A model generated the notes under the pieces. It was not told the origin of the DNA and did not search any database. It saw only the letters and a program-made list of their open reading frames with translations. A stretch of 64,000 nucleotides of DNA from G963667675 sp965249215 (GTDB lineage: Bacteria; Chloroflexota; Dehalococcoidia; Lucifugimonadales; UBA3495): NCBI GenBank assembly GCA_965249215.1, contig CBDFLN010000001.1, positions 682,001 through 746,000 on the forward strand. Reading direction: 5' to 3'. Every line of letters starts with the position of its first letter. Within the stretch, counting starts at the first letter, position 1. Shown in pieces: positions 34,696-43,168 of this stretch. Position numbers and translations under genes: made by a program.

Positions 34696-36213
34696 TTAGG
34701 AGGTTCGGATGATGGGCCGCTTGGAGCGTCGAGCTCCTTGCATGAGGTCCACCAGTAGCCGGGCGGCCCATTTGTAGATGTTGTTTTCCTGGACCACGGC
34801 CCGCATGTTTACCATGCGGGAGCGCCGCTCCTCCGGGGGCATCATGACGGCGTCTAAAATGGCCCCGGCAAAGCGTTCGGTGGCATAAGGGTTGACGATG
34901 AGGGCGTCGGTCAACTCATGCGCGGCTCCCGTAAAGGGGCTCAGGATGAGCACTCCGTCCTCGTCGACTCTACTGGCTACGTACTCCTTGGCCACCAGGT
35001 TCATACCATCGTGCAGGGAGCTGACAACGAAGAAGCGGGCCAGCCTGCGCAGGGCCATCAGAGTCGGACTGGGAAGATCGTCGGGAAGGTATATGATGGG
35101 CTGCCAACCGCCGCGGCCGAACCGGCCGTTGATGTCGTCCACAATCTGTTCTATCTGGTCGCCAAGCTGCTGGTAAGCGTCTATATTGGTGCGGCTCATG
35201 ACGCCGGCCTGGATGAACACCACCCGGCCCACGTACTCCGGCCATTTCTCGAAGAACCGGCCTACGGCTCTCAGCCGGTGGGGTATACCCTTGGTATAGT
35301 CGATACGGTCGATGCCCAGTCCAACAACCTTGCCCCCTAGATTTAGCTCATCGGTCAACCGCTCCATTTCGTCGGCGACGTCACCGCTGGAGGCCTCGTT
35401 GCCAATTTGCTCGAAATCAACGCTGATGGGGAAGGGCCGCACCAGGGTGTGCTCACTCTTGTAGTTAATCAGGCTGTAGTCGCGGTCCACCTTTGCATCG
35501 ACGCAACGGGCCACAGTGTTCAAGAAGTTGTTGCAGTGAGCGCCGATGTGGAATCCCAGCAGGTCGTTGCCAAGCAACCCGTCGATGATCTCCTCCTGCC
35601 AGGGGCATATTTGGAAAATCTCAGGGCTGGGCCATGGGATGTGCCAAAACTGGCCGGTAATGACGTCGGGGTCGGCATCCCGCAGAAGCCTGGGCAGCAA
35701 AGCCAGGTGGTAGTCCTGTGTAAAGACCGCCGCCGGCCGGCCGTCGATTTCATTCAGGACTTGGTTGGCAAACTCCTGATTAACGGCCTTGTAGCTCTCC
35801 CAGGCTGTCTGGTCGAACACGGGCTCGGTGTAGGCGGTGTGACAGAGGGGCCAAAGGGCCTCGTTGGAAAAGCCGTAGTAGTAGCCCCGCTCTTCTTCTT
35901 CAGTCAACCAGACAAGCCGCAGGGTGTAGGCCGGGTCATCGGGAGGGACCAGCACTTTGTTCTGCTCGTCAACGGCGTACCAGTCGCCTTTGCCGCCCCC
36001 ATGGGCAACCCAGGTGCCGCCGCTCTCCTGCATCAAGGGGTCCAGCGCGGTGATAAGGCCGCCCGAAGGGACTGCGTAGCGCAACTCGCCGTCGACCAGT
36101 TCGTGGACGTAGGGCTGACGGTTGGATACCATGACGAGGAGATAGTCGCCCATCTCCCTCTGGGCCAACCGTCTCAGGTCCTCTTTGCCCCAAGTGGGCG
36201 TTTTTATCGCCAT
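34696..36213 (-). CDS. otsA: Trehalose-6-phosphate synthase (GT20)
   Basis: About 505 residues. 'VMVSNRQPYV' and 'PSGGLITALDPLMQESGGTWVAHGGG' match the donor-loop N-terminus; 'TQDYHLALLPRLLRDADPDV', 'GFHIGAHCNNFL' and 'GIDRIDYTKGIPHRL' with 'SSLHDGMNLVAKEYVAS' form the GT20 core. It joins glucose from UDP- or another NDP-glucose to glucose-6-phosphate. I place the start at ATG 36213; a GTG at 36219 is in frame. With otsB it gives the complete OtsAB route. Confidence 0.94.
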   Translation of the reverse strand: MAIKTPTWGKEDLRRLAQREMGDYLLVMVSNRQPYVHELVDGELRYAVPSGGLITALDPLMQESGGTWVAHGGGKGDWYAVDEQNKVLVPPDDPAYTLRLVWLTEEEERGYYYGFSNEALWPLCHTAYTEPVFDQTAWESYKAVNQEFANQVLNEIDGRPAAVFTQDYHLALLPRLLRDADPDVITGQFWHIPWPSPEIFQICPWQEEIIDGLLGNDLLGFHIGAHCNNFLNTVARCVDAKVDRDYSLINYKSEHTLVRPFPISVDFEQIGNEASSGDVADEMERLTDELNLGGKVVGLGIDRIDYTKGIPHRLRAVGRFFEKWPEYVGRVVFIQAGVMSRTNIDAYQQLGDQIEQIVDDINGRFGRGGWQPIIYLPDDLPSPTLMALRRLARFFVVSSLHDGMNLVAKEYVASRVDEDGVLILSPFTGAAHELTDALIVNPYATERFAGAILDAVMMPPEERRSRMVNMRAVVQENNIYKWAARLLVDLMQGARRSKRPIIRTS

Positions 36214-36833
36214 GTACACCCCGCGCCCTTACAGGCAGTAGGCGTCACCACGGCGGCGAGCCGTTCCGGCTTGGGAAAAGGTTGCCTCGCGGTTGGGGCC
36301 ATAGAGCTGGGCACCGCGACAGCCGTCTGAAAAGTGGTCGACGCCCTTGGATTCTTTCACACTCCGGGGAAATGGTCAACCGTCCGGTTATCAGGGATGG
36401 GCACGTGCACAACCCGGCCAACGGGCATGACCCTGGCTCAAGTGGGAGTGACATGCCGGGTTCTGCACCCGTTGGCGTCGTGCCCCGGCAGTGACAAATC
36501 CCCCTTGACAGGCCCGAATGCCAATCCCTACACTCAAACCGGGTAGCCTCCATAGCGAAGACCGACAACTGCCGTCATGGATCGTCATTCGATTGTCCGG
36601 AATAGAAGACGGGTCTCGCTCTTGGACTCCAACCCCGCCGACGAGCCGGAATGGGTCAAAATGGTACAGAATGGTACGGAAACTGAAATTTCCGCCCTAT
36701 GACCGATTCGTCCCTTATTCGTTCCAGCGGGACACGGGGCCGGCCTCACCGCCGCCCCTCCGGGCAACGGCGCGGCCTCCGGTTGCAATCTAGGTTCGCG
36801 ACGAGAGTTCCGTAATCCGTCAGGGAGTATCAG
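36214..36833. other. Intergenic region between otsA and the alpha/beta hydrolase
   Basis: 620 bases without a supported gene. On the plus strand TTGACA (36505-36510), an 18-base spacer and TACACT (36529-36534) make a possible promoter about 300 bases before the hydrolase start. A short imperfect direct repeat (ATGGTACAGA, ATGGTACGGA) occurs near 36660. Nothing else was recognised. Confidence 0.35.
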
Positions 36834-37628
36834 ATGTTCGTCCGCCGAGACTTGACCGATTTCGTCCCGACGCCAGAGGGGAACGTTCACTTCATCCAAC
36901 AGGGCGACGGCTATCCGCTGGTCTTGCTGCATCCGCTGGGAACGTCCACCTGGGCCTGGCGCGGGGTCATCGACGCCCTGAGCGAGCATTACACCTGCTA
37001 CGCCTTCGACATGTTGGGGCACGGCGAGTCCGACAAGCCGCCGCGCCAGTTCAACCTGCCGGACTACGCCGCGTCTTTAGACCACGCTTGCCAGGTGTTG
37101 AATATCCACCGGGCCCACGTGGTGGGTAACTCTGTGGGGGCGTTGCTGGCCGTGGAGACCGCAGCCGGCTTCCCCGAAAGGGTCGACAAGCTGGTATTGG
37201 TGGGCTGCCCGGTGTCGGACCACAACACCGCGGCCCAACGGCTGCAGGAGAACGCCGGCATCTACGACGAGCATGGGCTGCCCAAACTGCGAACCGCCGA
37301 CGATATGAAGGCCGCCACCACTTTTGTCAATCCCAAACCGGAGTGGGTCGAGGCCATCAACGAGACCCGAGCCCAGGCCGGCGTCTGGGTTGGCAAGGTT
37401 GGCCAGACCTTGGCCTACTACAGCGTCATGTCACGGCTGCCTCTCATCAGGGCCTCCGCGACGCTGGTGCTCTACGGGGAAGCAGACAGATTGCGCGTTG
37501 GCGAAGAGCTTTTGCGCAACAACATAGTAAGATCCAGCATAGCGGTGTTGCCTGGCGTGGGCCACCTGCCCCAGATAGAAGACCCCGAGGGGTTTGTCGC
37601 CGCGCTTCTCCCCTTCTTGCAAAGCTGA
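36834..37628 (+). CDS. Alpha/beta-fold hydrolase
   Basis: 264 residues, ATG preceded by CAGGGAG. 'YPLVLLHPLGTSTWAWRGVI' carries the oxyanion-hole region, 'FDMLGHGESDKPP' is the usual strand-4 turn, and the nucleophile elbow is 'VVGNSVGALLAVE' (Ser in GNSVG). 'LVLYGEADRL' gives the acid and 'LPGVGHLPQIEDP' the histidine. Family members range from esterases to haloalkane dehalogenases and meta-cleavage hydrolases; the substrate is not set by context. Confidence 0.9.
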   Translation: MFVRRDLTDFVPTPEGNVHFIQQGDGYPLVLLHPLGTSTWAWRGVIDALSEHYTCYAFDMLGHGESDKPPRQFNLPDYAASLDHACQVLNIHRAHVVGNSVGALLAVETAAGFPERVDKLVLVGCPVSDHNTAAQRLQENAGIYDEHGLPKLRTADDMKAATTFVNPKPEWVEAINETRAQAGVWVGKVGQTLAYYSVMSRLPLIRASATLVLYGEADRLRVGEELLRNNIVRSSIAVLPGVGHLPQIEDPEGFVAALLPFLQS

Positions 37629-37767
37629 CCGTTGTCCTCTTTCGGCTATCGCAGGACCCAATCATAGTACGTGGGCCCTAACCCTGTTGGCAGTCCTGTG
37701 GGGGACAGCGGACGCTTCGGCCAATGGAGGCCGACCATCAACGGTCCGGACGCCGGCTGTGGCTTGT

Positions 37768-37796
37768 TTGCGCCGGTATTAGCCCGCTGGTATAAT
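37768..37796 (+). promoter_or_regulatory. Promoter for the GNAT-rhomboid pair
   Basis: TTGCGC (37768-37773), 17-base spacer, perfect TATAAT (37791-37796). The start would be near 37803, leaving a leader of about 75 bases before the ATG at 37877. Confidence 0.55.
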
Positions 37797-37876
37797 CTTT
37801 AGCATCCGAAATTGCGATAGTAGCGACCTGAATTCGGACAGCTTAGCTCAGTCTTGAGTGGGTTAGAGAGGGGGAC

Positions 37877-38458
37877 ATGTTGACACAGATAGCCCTCACG
37901 CCGCCGACACGAGAGGATGTCCAGCGGTTAGTACAATGGCTGGATGACAACGAGGTCAACTCCCTGTGGTACGGACGGGACCACGACGGGGCGCCCCTCC
38001 ACATTGGCTATTCGCCCCACGAAATCCTGAAGGCGTCAGAGGAAGAGTGGAATCAGGTCTTCGAAGACGATAGCCGCAAGATATTCGCCATTCAAACGGG
38101 CGAAGGGGTACACATCGGCGAAGGCCAGTTGGACATCCAGTGGGCGCTGGAGCAAGCACAGATTTTCATCCTGATAGGCAGGAAAGACCTCTGGCACCGG
38201 CACTACGGCACGATGGCCCTGATTCAACTCTTAGAACAGGCCTACGAGTCTTACGAGCTGCACCGGGTCTGGGCCGACGTTCCAGAGTACAACGAGCACG
38301 CAATGCAGATGTTCCGCCACCTGGAATTCGTGCTGGAAGGACACATGCGCAAGAGTCACCGAAAAGACGATGCTTGGTATGACTCCTTTGCCATGGGGTT
38401 GTTGACCGACGAGTTCCGGCGCCGCCGGTCCAAGCTCATCAACACTTCTGCCCCTTAG
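37877..38458 (+). CDS. GNAT acetyltransferase, RimJ/RimL-like
   Basis: 193 residues, ATG preceded by GAGAGGGGG. 'TPPTREDVQRLVQWLDDNEV' at the N-terminus, 'IGEGQLDIQWALEQAQIFIL', 'HRHYGTMALIQLLEQAYES' (acetyl-CoA loop) and 'HRVWADVPEYNEHAMQMFRH' match the Acetyltransf_3 group that modifies protein N-termini, antibiotics or small amines. The classic Q/RxxGxG/A loop is relaxed to 'HRHYGT'. A rhomboid protease gene follows after 18 bases. Confidence 0.85.
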   Translation: MLTQIALTPPTREDVQRLVQWLDDNEVNSLWYGRDHDGAPLHIGYSPHEILKASEEEWNQVFEDDSRKIFAIQTGEGVHIGEGQLDIQWALEQAQIFILIGRKDLWHRHYGTMALIQLLEQAYESYELHRVWADVPEYNEHAMQMFRHLEFVLEGHMRKSHRKDDAWYDSFAMGLLTDEFRRRRSKLINTSAP

Positions 38459-38476
38459 ACCCTGAACAGTCTTTAG

Positions 38477-39292
38477 TTGTTCCCCTTCTCCGACTCCGAC
38501 GTCCAGCATCGGTCCTTCCCCGCAGTAACCCTGCTGCTCATCGCAGTTAACGTTCTCGCCTTCTTATATGAGCTGCGGCTGGGCGGGTTGGGCGTACTTA
38601 GCGGGGGCGGCGACTTGGCCATCGTCGCTTTCTTCGCCAAATGGGGCTTCATTCCCAACGAATTGACCGAATGGGCGGCCCGCACCCATCAACTGGTCCG
38701 CACAGACGGCGGACTAGTACTCCTGGACATAGATTCTCCGTTACCCACGTGGGCCACCCTCTTCTCTTCGATGTTCATCCACGGCGGCTTCTTCCACCTG
38801 GCCGGCAACATGATGTTTCTATGGGTGTTTGGCGTCAACGTGGAAGACTGGCTGGGCCACATAAAATTCCTGGCATTCTACCTTTTGGCGGGAATAGCAG
38901 GCACGTTCAGCCACCTAGCCATTGACGCCTACTCTTTGACTCCCCTGATAGGGGCCAGCGGCGCCATATCCGGGGTGATGGGCGCGTACATGTTTCTCTA
39001 TCCCTTCAACCGGATAAACACGCTGATTGTTTTCTATCTCATAACGGTGATCCGATTACCGGCTGCGGCCCTGTTGGGACTGTGGTTTGTTTGGCAGTTG
39101 GTCCAAGGGGTGGGGTCACTGGCCATATCAGACCAGGTAACCGTGGCGTTCTTCGCCCACGTAGGGGGATTCGTCGCTGGGGCACTCATGGCAGTGGTCT
39201 TTGCCCTAGTGTCAGGACAGCCGGTCTGGCCATCCCGCCGCCGCCCGCAACCTTGGGACTATTGGCACCGGGCGGGACGCGGACCAGACTGA
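38477..39292 (+). CDS. Rhomboid-family intramembrane serine protease
   Basis: 271 residues from a TTG start with no clear ribosome site; the family normally begins with this 'MFPF.D' block, and the short gap to the GNAT gene suggests coupling. Six or seven membrane helices. 'FSSMFIHGGFFHLAGNMMFLWVFG' carries the HxxxN region, the catalytic serine is in 'IGASGAISGVMGAY', and the catalytic histidine in 'FFAHVGGFVAGAL'. It cleaves membrane proteins within the bilayer; targets unknown. Confidence 0.92.
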   Translation: MFPFSDSDVQHRSFPAVTLLLIAVNVLAFLYELRLGGLGVLSGGGDLAIVAFFAKWGFIPNELTEWAARTHQLVRTDGGLVLLDIDSPLPTWATLFSSMFIHGGFFHLAGNMMFLWVFGVNVEDWLGHIKFLAFYLLAGIAGTFSHLAIDAYSLTPLIGASGAISGVMGAYMFLYPFNRINTLIVFYLITVIRLPAAALLGLWFVWQLVQGVGSLAISDQVTVAFFAHVGGFVAGALMAVVFALVSGQPVWPSRRRPQPWDYWHRAGRGPD

Positions 39293-39349
39293 TTTTGCGC
39301 CCTGGAGCTCCGGGGCTGGGAACGATGCTCCTGGAAGTCGCCTAAGCTG

Positions 39350-41977
39350 CTAGACGCTGGCCCCGTGGCAGCGTTTGTACTTCTTGCCGCTGCCGCACGG
39401 GCATGGGGCATTTCGGCCCACTTTTGCAGACCCCACCGGCGCAGCCACCCGGCTCCTGGCGGTCACCGCCTCCATGGGAGACGACTCCTTGACGGCAGCC
39501 TGCCTCCTGTTACCGTTCCTTGGCTGTTGGGTTACTGTCACGTGGAACAGGGTGTGCACCACGTCCGATTGCATCCGCTTGGTCAGGTCCTGAAACATCT
39601 TTCGGCCCTCGGTTCGGTAGGCCACCAGAGGGTCCCGCTGCCCGTAGGCCTGAAGCCCGATTCCAGTCCGCAGGTTTTCCATGGAGGTCAGATGGTTGAC
39701 CCAGTGGGTATCTATGGCCCGGAGCAGCAAGCCTCTCTCGACGATGCGCATCTGGTCTGCGCCAATTTCTTTTTCACGGTTGTCATACACCGTTTCGGCA
39801 TAATCCAGCAACTTTAACCGTATCTCGTTCCGGTTGAACCGGTAAACCTGGTCTTCGTCGTTCAGATCCGGGGGCAGCGGGCAGATGAGGCTGAGGGCAT
39901 GGAGAAATTCCGGCACGTTCCAATCGTCGGAATGCTGGTCTGCGAGATGCCTGCCCATCAAGTCCACGAACTCGGAGCGCAACATCTCCAGGATTCTTTC
40001 TTTCAGGTTGTCGCCGGCCAAAGTCCGGCGCCTATCGGTATAAATGACTTGACGCTGATTATTCAGGACGTCGTCGAAGTCTAGAAGGTGCTTCCTGATA
40101 TCGAAGTGGTAGCTTTCCACCTTGACCTGTGCGTTTTCGATGGACTTGGTGATCAACCGGTTTTCGATAGGGGTGTCTTCGTCGATCCCCGTCCAGCCCA
40201 TCACGCTCTTGATGCGCTCCCCTCCAAAGCGGCGCATCAGTTCGTCCTCCAACGAAACATAGAACTGGGAACTGCCGGGGTCTCCCTGACGGCCGGAGCG
40301 GCCCCTTAGCTGGTTGTCGATGCGGCGGGAGTCGTGGTGGTCCGTGCCAATGACATGCAGGCCTCCCAGTTGTACGACCTTATCGTGGTCGGCCTGCCAG
40401 TTAGGGCGGACGGTATCGCTGCCGCCCAAGACTATGTCGGTCCCGCGCCCGGCCATGTTGGTGGACACGGTGACCGCTGCAGGCAGGCCGGCCTGAGAGA
40501 CGATGGCGGCCTCGTGTTCATGGTTCTTGGCGTTGAGCACCTGGTGGGGGATTCCTATACGTTTGAGCTGGCCGCTGAGATTCTCCGACGCTTCTATGGA
40601 CGTGGTCCCAACCAACACAGGCCGTCCTTCTTGGTGGAATTCTGCGATGTTCTCGGACACCTGCCGCCACTTGGCTTCCTCGGTCTGGAACACCAAGTCA
40701 GAGGAGTTCCGGCGGACCATCGGCATATTGGTGGGTATCACCGTCACTTCCAGACGGTAAATTTTATGGAACTCGTCGGCCTCGGTCTCAGCCGTACCGG
40801 TCATTCCGGCGAGTTTTTCGTACATCCGGAAATAGTTTTGCAAGGTGATGGTTGCGTAGGTAATGCTCTCCCGCTGTATCTTCAGCCCTTCCTTGGCCTC
40901 CACCGCCTGATGCAACCCGTCGGACCAGCGCCGACCAAACTGGAGACGGCCGGTGAACTCGTCCACAATGACCACTTCCCCGTCGCGGACTACATATTCC
41001 TTGTCGCGTTGCTTCATCACCTGGGCGTCGAGGGCGTTCTCGATGTAGTGGACCAGGTGGAAGTTCTCGGGCTCGTACAGGTTGCCAACCTTGGTCCACC
41101 GCTCCATTTTGGAGATGCCTTCCTGGGTAAGGGAAATACTCTTGGTACGCTCGTCGATGGTGTAGTCATCCTCGAACTGAAGACGGGGCGCCAGCTTGGC
41201 AAAGGTGTAATACTGCTGCACGGGCTCGTCGGCCGGGCCGCTGATGATCAAGGGCGTTCGGGCCTCGTCGATAAGGATGTTGTCCACCTCGTCAACGATG
41301 GCATAGTTGAGGTCCCGTTGCACCCGCTGGGAAAGCTCCATGGCCATGTTGTCCCGCAAATAGTCGAAGCCGAATTCGTTATTGGTGCCGTAGGTTATGT
41401 CGGCCAAGTAGGCTTCGGCCCTGGACACCTGGCGCAGCGATTTCAGGCTTTCGTTGGGGCCGACGGCCTCCGGGTCGTACACGTAGGCGGCGTCGTGTTG
41501 CAGGCAAGCAACAGTGAGTCCCAGCGCATGGTAGATGGAGCCCATCCATACCGGGTCGCGGCGGGCCAGGTAGTCGTTGACGGTGACCACGTGGACGCCC
41601 TGGCCGGAGAGGGCGTTGAGGTAAACGGGCAAAGTGGCCACCAAGGTCTTGCCTTCGCCGGTCTTCATTTCGGCGATATCGCCACGGTGCAAGACGGCAC
41701 CGCCTATAAGCTGCACGTCGTAGTGGCGTTGGCCCAAGCGGCGCTTGGCCGCCTCGCGAGCCACGGCGAAAGCCTCGGGCAACAGGTCATCCAGGGATTC
41801 TCCCCGGGCCAGCCGGGCCTTGAACTCGCTGGTCTTGTCCCCAAGCTGATCATCGGCCAGCGTTTGGAATTCCGTCTCGAGGTCGTTGATTTTGGCGACA
41901 GTAGGAAGGACCTTTTTGACGGCCTTCTCGTTGGCGTCACCCAACAGCTTGCCTAGAACAGAAACCATGTTCATCAC
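39350..41977 (-). CDS. secA: Protein translocase ATPase SecA
   Basis: 875 residues, full length. 'MKTGEGKTLVATLPVYLNAL' (Walker A), 'DEVDNILIDEARTPLIISG', 'MTGTAETEADEFHKIY', 'TNMAGRGTDIVLGG' and 'DNQLRGRSGRQGDPGSSQFY' cover the motor. The C-terminus keeps the zinc and SecB-type motif 'CPCGSGKKYKRCHG'. It drives export through SecYEG. Start candidates are GTG 41977, ATG 41974 and ATG 41968. It is 117 bases after pyrD and may be the last gene of the rpoB transcript. Confidence 0.96.
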   Translation of the reverse strand: MMNMVSVLGKLLGDANEKAVKKVLPTVAKINDLETEFQTLADDQLGDKTSEFKARLARGESLDDLLPEAFAVAREAAKRRLGQRHYDVQLIGGAVLHRGDIAEMKTGEGKTLVATLPVYLNALSGQGVHVVTVNDYLARRDPVWMGSIYHALGLTVACLQHDAAYVYDPEAVGPNESLKSLRQVSRAEAYLADITYGTNNEFGFDYLRDNMAMELSQRVQRDLNYAIVDEVDNILIDEARTPLIISGPADEPVQQYYTFAKLAPRLQFEDDYTIDERTKSISLTQEGISKMERWTKVGNLYEPENFHLVHYIENALDAQVMKQRDKEYVVRDGEVVIVDEFTGRLQFGRRWSDGLHQAVEAKEGLKIQRESITYATITLQNYFRMYEKLAGMTGTAETEADEFHKIYRLEVTVIPTNMPMVRRNSSDLVFQTEEAKWRQVSENIAEFHQEGRPVLVGTTSIEASENLSGQLKRIGIPHQVLNAKNHEHEAAIVSQAGLPAAVTVSTNMAGRGTDIVLGGSDTVRPNWQADHDKVVQLGGLHVIGTDHHDSRRIDNQLRGRSGRQGDPGSSQFYVSLEDELMRRFGGERIKSVMGWTGIDEDTPIENRLITKSIENAQVKVESYHFDIRKHLLDFDDVLNNQRQVIYTDRRRTLAGDNLKERILEMLRSEFVDLMGRHLADQHSDDWNVPEFLHALSLICPLPPDLNDEDQVYRFNRNEIRLKLLDYAETVYDNREKEIGADQMRIVERGLLLRAIDTHWVNHLTSMENLRTGIGLQAYGQRDPLVAYRTEGRKMFQDLTKRMQSDVVHTLFHVTVTQQPRNGNRRQAAVKESSPMEAVTARSRVAAPVGSAKVGRNAPCPCGSGKKYKRCHGASV

Positions 41978-42094
41978 CGCCTTATGCAGGGGCGTCGACG
42001 GCTGTTTTCCCGTTTAGCCGCCGTTGATTTACTCTAGCATTGCGAGCCCGGTCCGTCCCCGGCGCGGCGCCGAGCGACCGCGGCTTAGTCTTTG

Positions 42095-43168
42095 CTACGC
42101 GGGAATGGGCTGGGCGCTGCCTACCACCTCGCCTATGCGGCGGATACCTGCAGCCTGCAGGTATTCCCTTAGCTCGTCTACTATGCGGAAGGGAGCCCAT
42201 AGCCCTGCCAGGTTAGCGCTGCCAATCTGCACCGCGGAGGCGCCGGCAATGAGGTACTCCAAGGCGTGTCTGGCCGTGAAAATGCCCCCAACCCCGATGA
42301 TGGGCACATCAACCGCCTGGGCCGCCTGGTACACCAGGGCTACGGATACGGGACGCAGCCCAGGACCTGACAGGCCTCCGGTGATGCCACCCAGAACCGA
42401 CTTGCGGGTGTCGACGTCGATCACCATGGCCGGCAGGGTGTTGGAGATGGTCAACGCGTCAGCGCCGGCAGCTTCGGCCGCTTTTGCGATGTCTGTAATG
42501 TCGGGCACATTGGGCGCCAACTTGGCTATGACCGGCAGGCCGGTGTTGGCCTTGACCGCAGACACAGCTTCCGCGGTGAGTTGGGCGCGGCAACCGAACG
42601 TGGCCCCGTTTTCCACGTTGGGGCAGCTAAGGTTGAGTTCCAAGGCCTGGAAGCCGGTGAAGTCCTGCGTCATCGCGGCCATTTCGCCGAATTGATCGGC
42701 GCTGTCGGCGGAGAGGCTGAGCAGAACGGTTGTGCCGTATTCTTTCCAGATTGGAGTCAAGTTGGACAGGGCCGCCTCAATGCCCGGATTGGTGAGTCCG
42801 ATGGAGTTGAGGAGTATCGTGTCCCCATCTTCCAAGGCCTGCCGGAACGACACCGGGTGCCATTGGGGCTCAGGATTTCCTTGCCGGGGCTGCCGTGTAA
42901 CCGTCTTTGGTATGACGGCGCCCAGCCGGGACAAGTCCATTTCCGGGGTTATGCCCCGTCCATAGCCGTCATAACCGAAGGTGCCTGAGGCGATCATCAC
43001 AGGATTGCGGAGCCTAAGGCGTTGCGGGTGACGGGGCGCCAAGTCTACCGCTAGGTCTACCTGGGGATCTATGTCCTCATCCTGAAATGGGCCAAGCTTA
43101 TCTGAGGTTTGGGGTGAAAAGCCATGCTGGGGATTCCGGTTTCCCGGTCCGCTCAGTTGGCCCTTCAC
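42095..43168 (-). CDS. pyrD: Dihydroorotate dehydrogenase, class 1B-like catalytic subunit
   Basis: 357 residues. FMN barrel with 'RNPVMIASGTFGYDGYGRG', 'NSIGLTNPGIEAAL', 'ALELNLSCPNVENGATFG' (catalytic cysteine, class 1) and 'PIIGVGGIFTARHALEYLIAGA' binding FMN phosphate. Cysteine rather than serine and the NLSCPN block point to the NAD-linked 1B class, which pairs with an electron-transfer subunit PyrK; none is seen here. The GTG start overlaps the rpoC stop by 4 bp. The first 40 residues precede the family core and look disordered. Confidence 0.92.
   Translation of the reverse strand: MKGQLSGPGNRNPQHGFSPQTSDKLGPFQDEDIDPQVDLAVDLAPRHPQRLRLRNPVMIASGTFGYDGYGRGITPEMDLSRLGAVIPKTVTRQPRQGNPEPQWHPVSFRQALEDGDTILLNSIGLTNPGIEAALSNLTPIWKEYGTTVLLSLSADSADQFGEMAAMTQDFTGFQALELNLSCPNVENGATFGCRAQLTAEAVSAVKANTGLPVIAKLAPNVPDITDIAKAAEAAGADALTISNTLPAMVIDVDTRKSVLGGITGGLSGPGLRPVSVALVYQAAQAVDVPIIGVGGIFTARHALEYLIAGASAVQIGSANLAGLWAPFRIVDELREYLQAAGIRRIGEVVGSAQPIPA

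Noticed and set aside
40334..41956. 540-codon open frame on the plus strand opposite secA
   Set aside because: It mirrors the secA codons, has no ribosome site and no recognisable domain; high GC makes long antisense frames common here.
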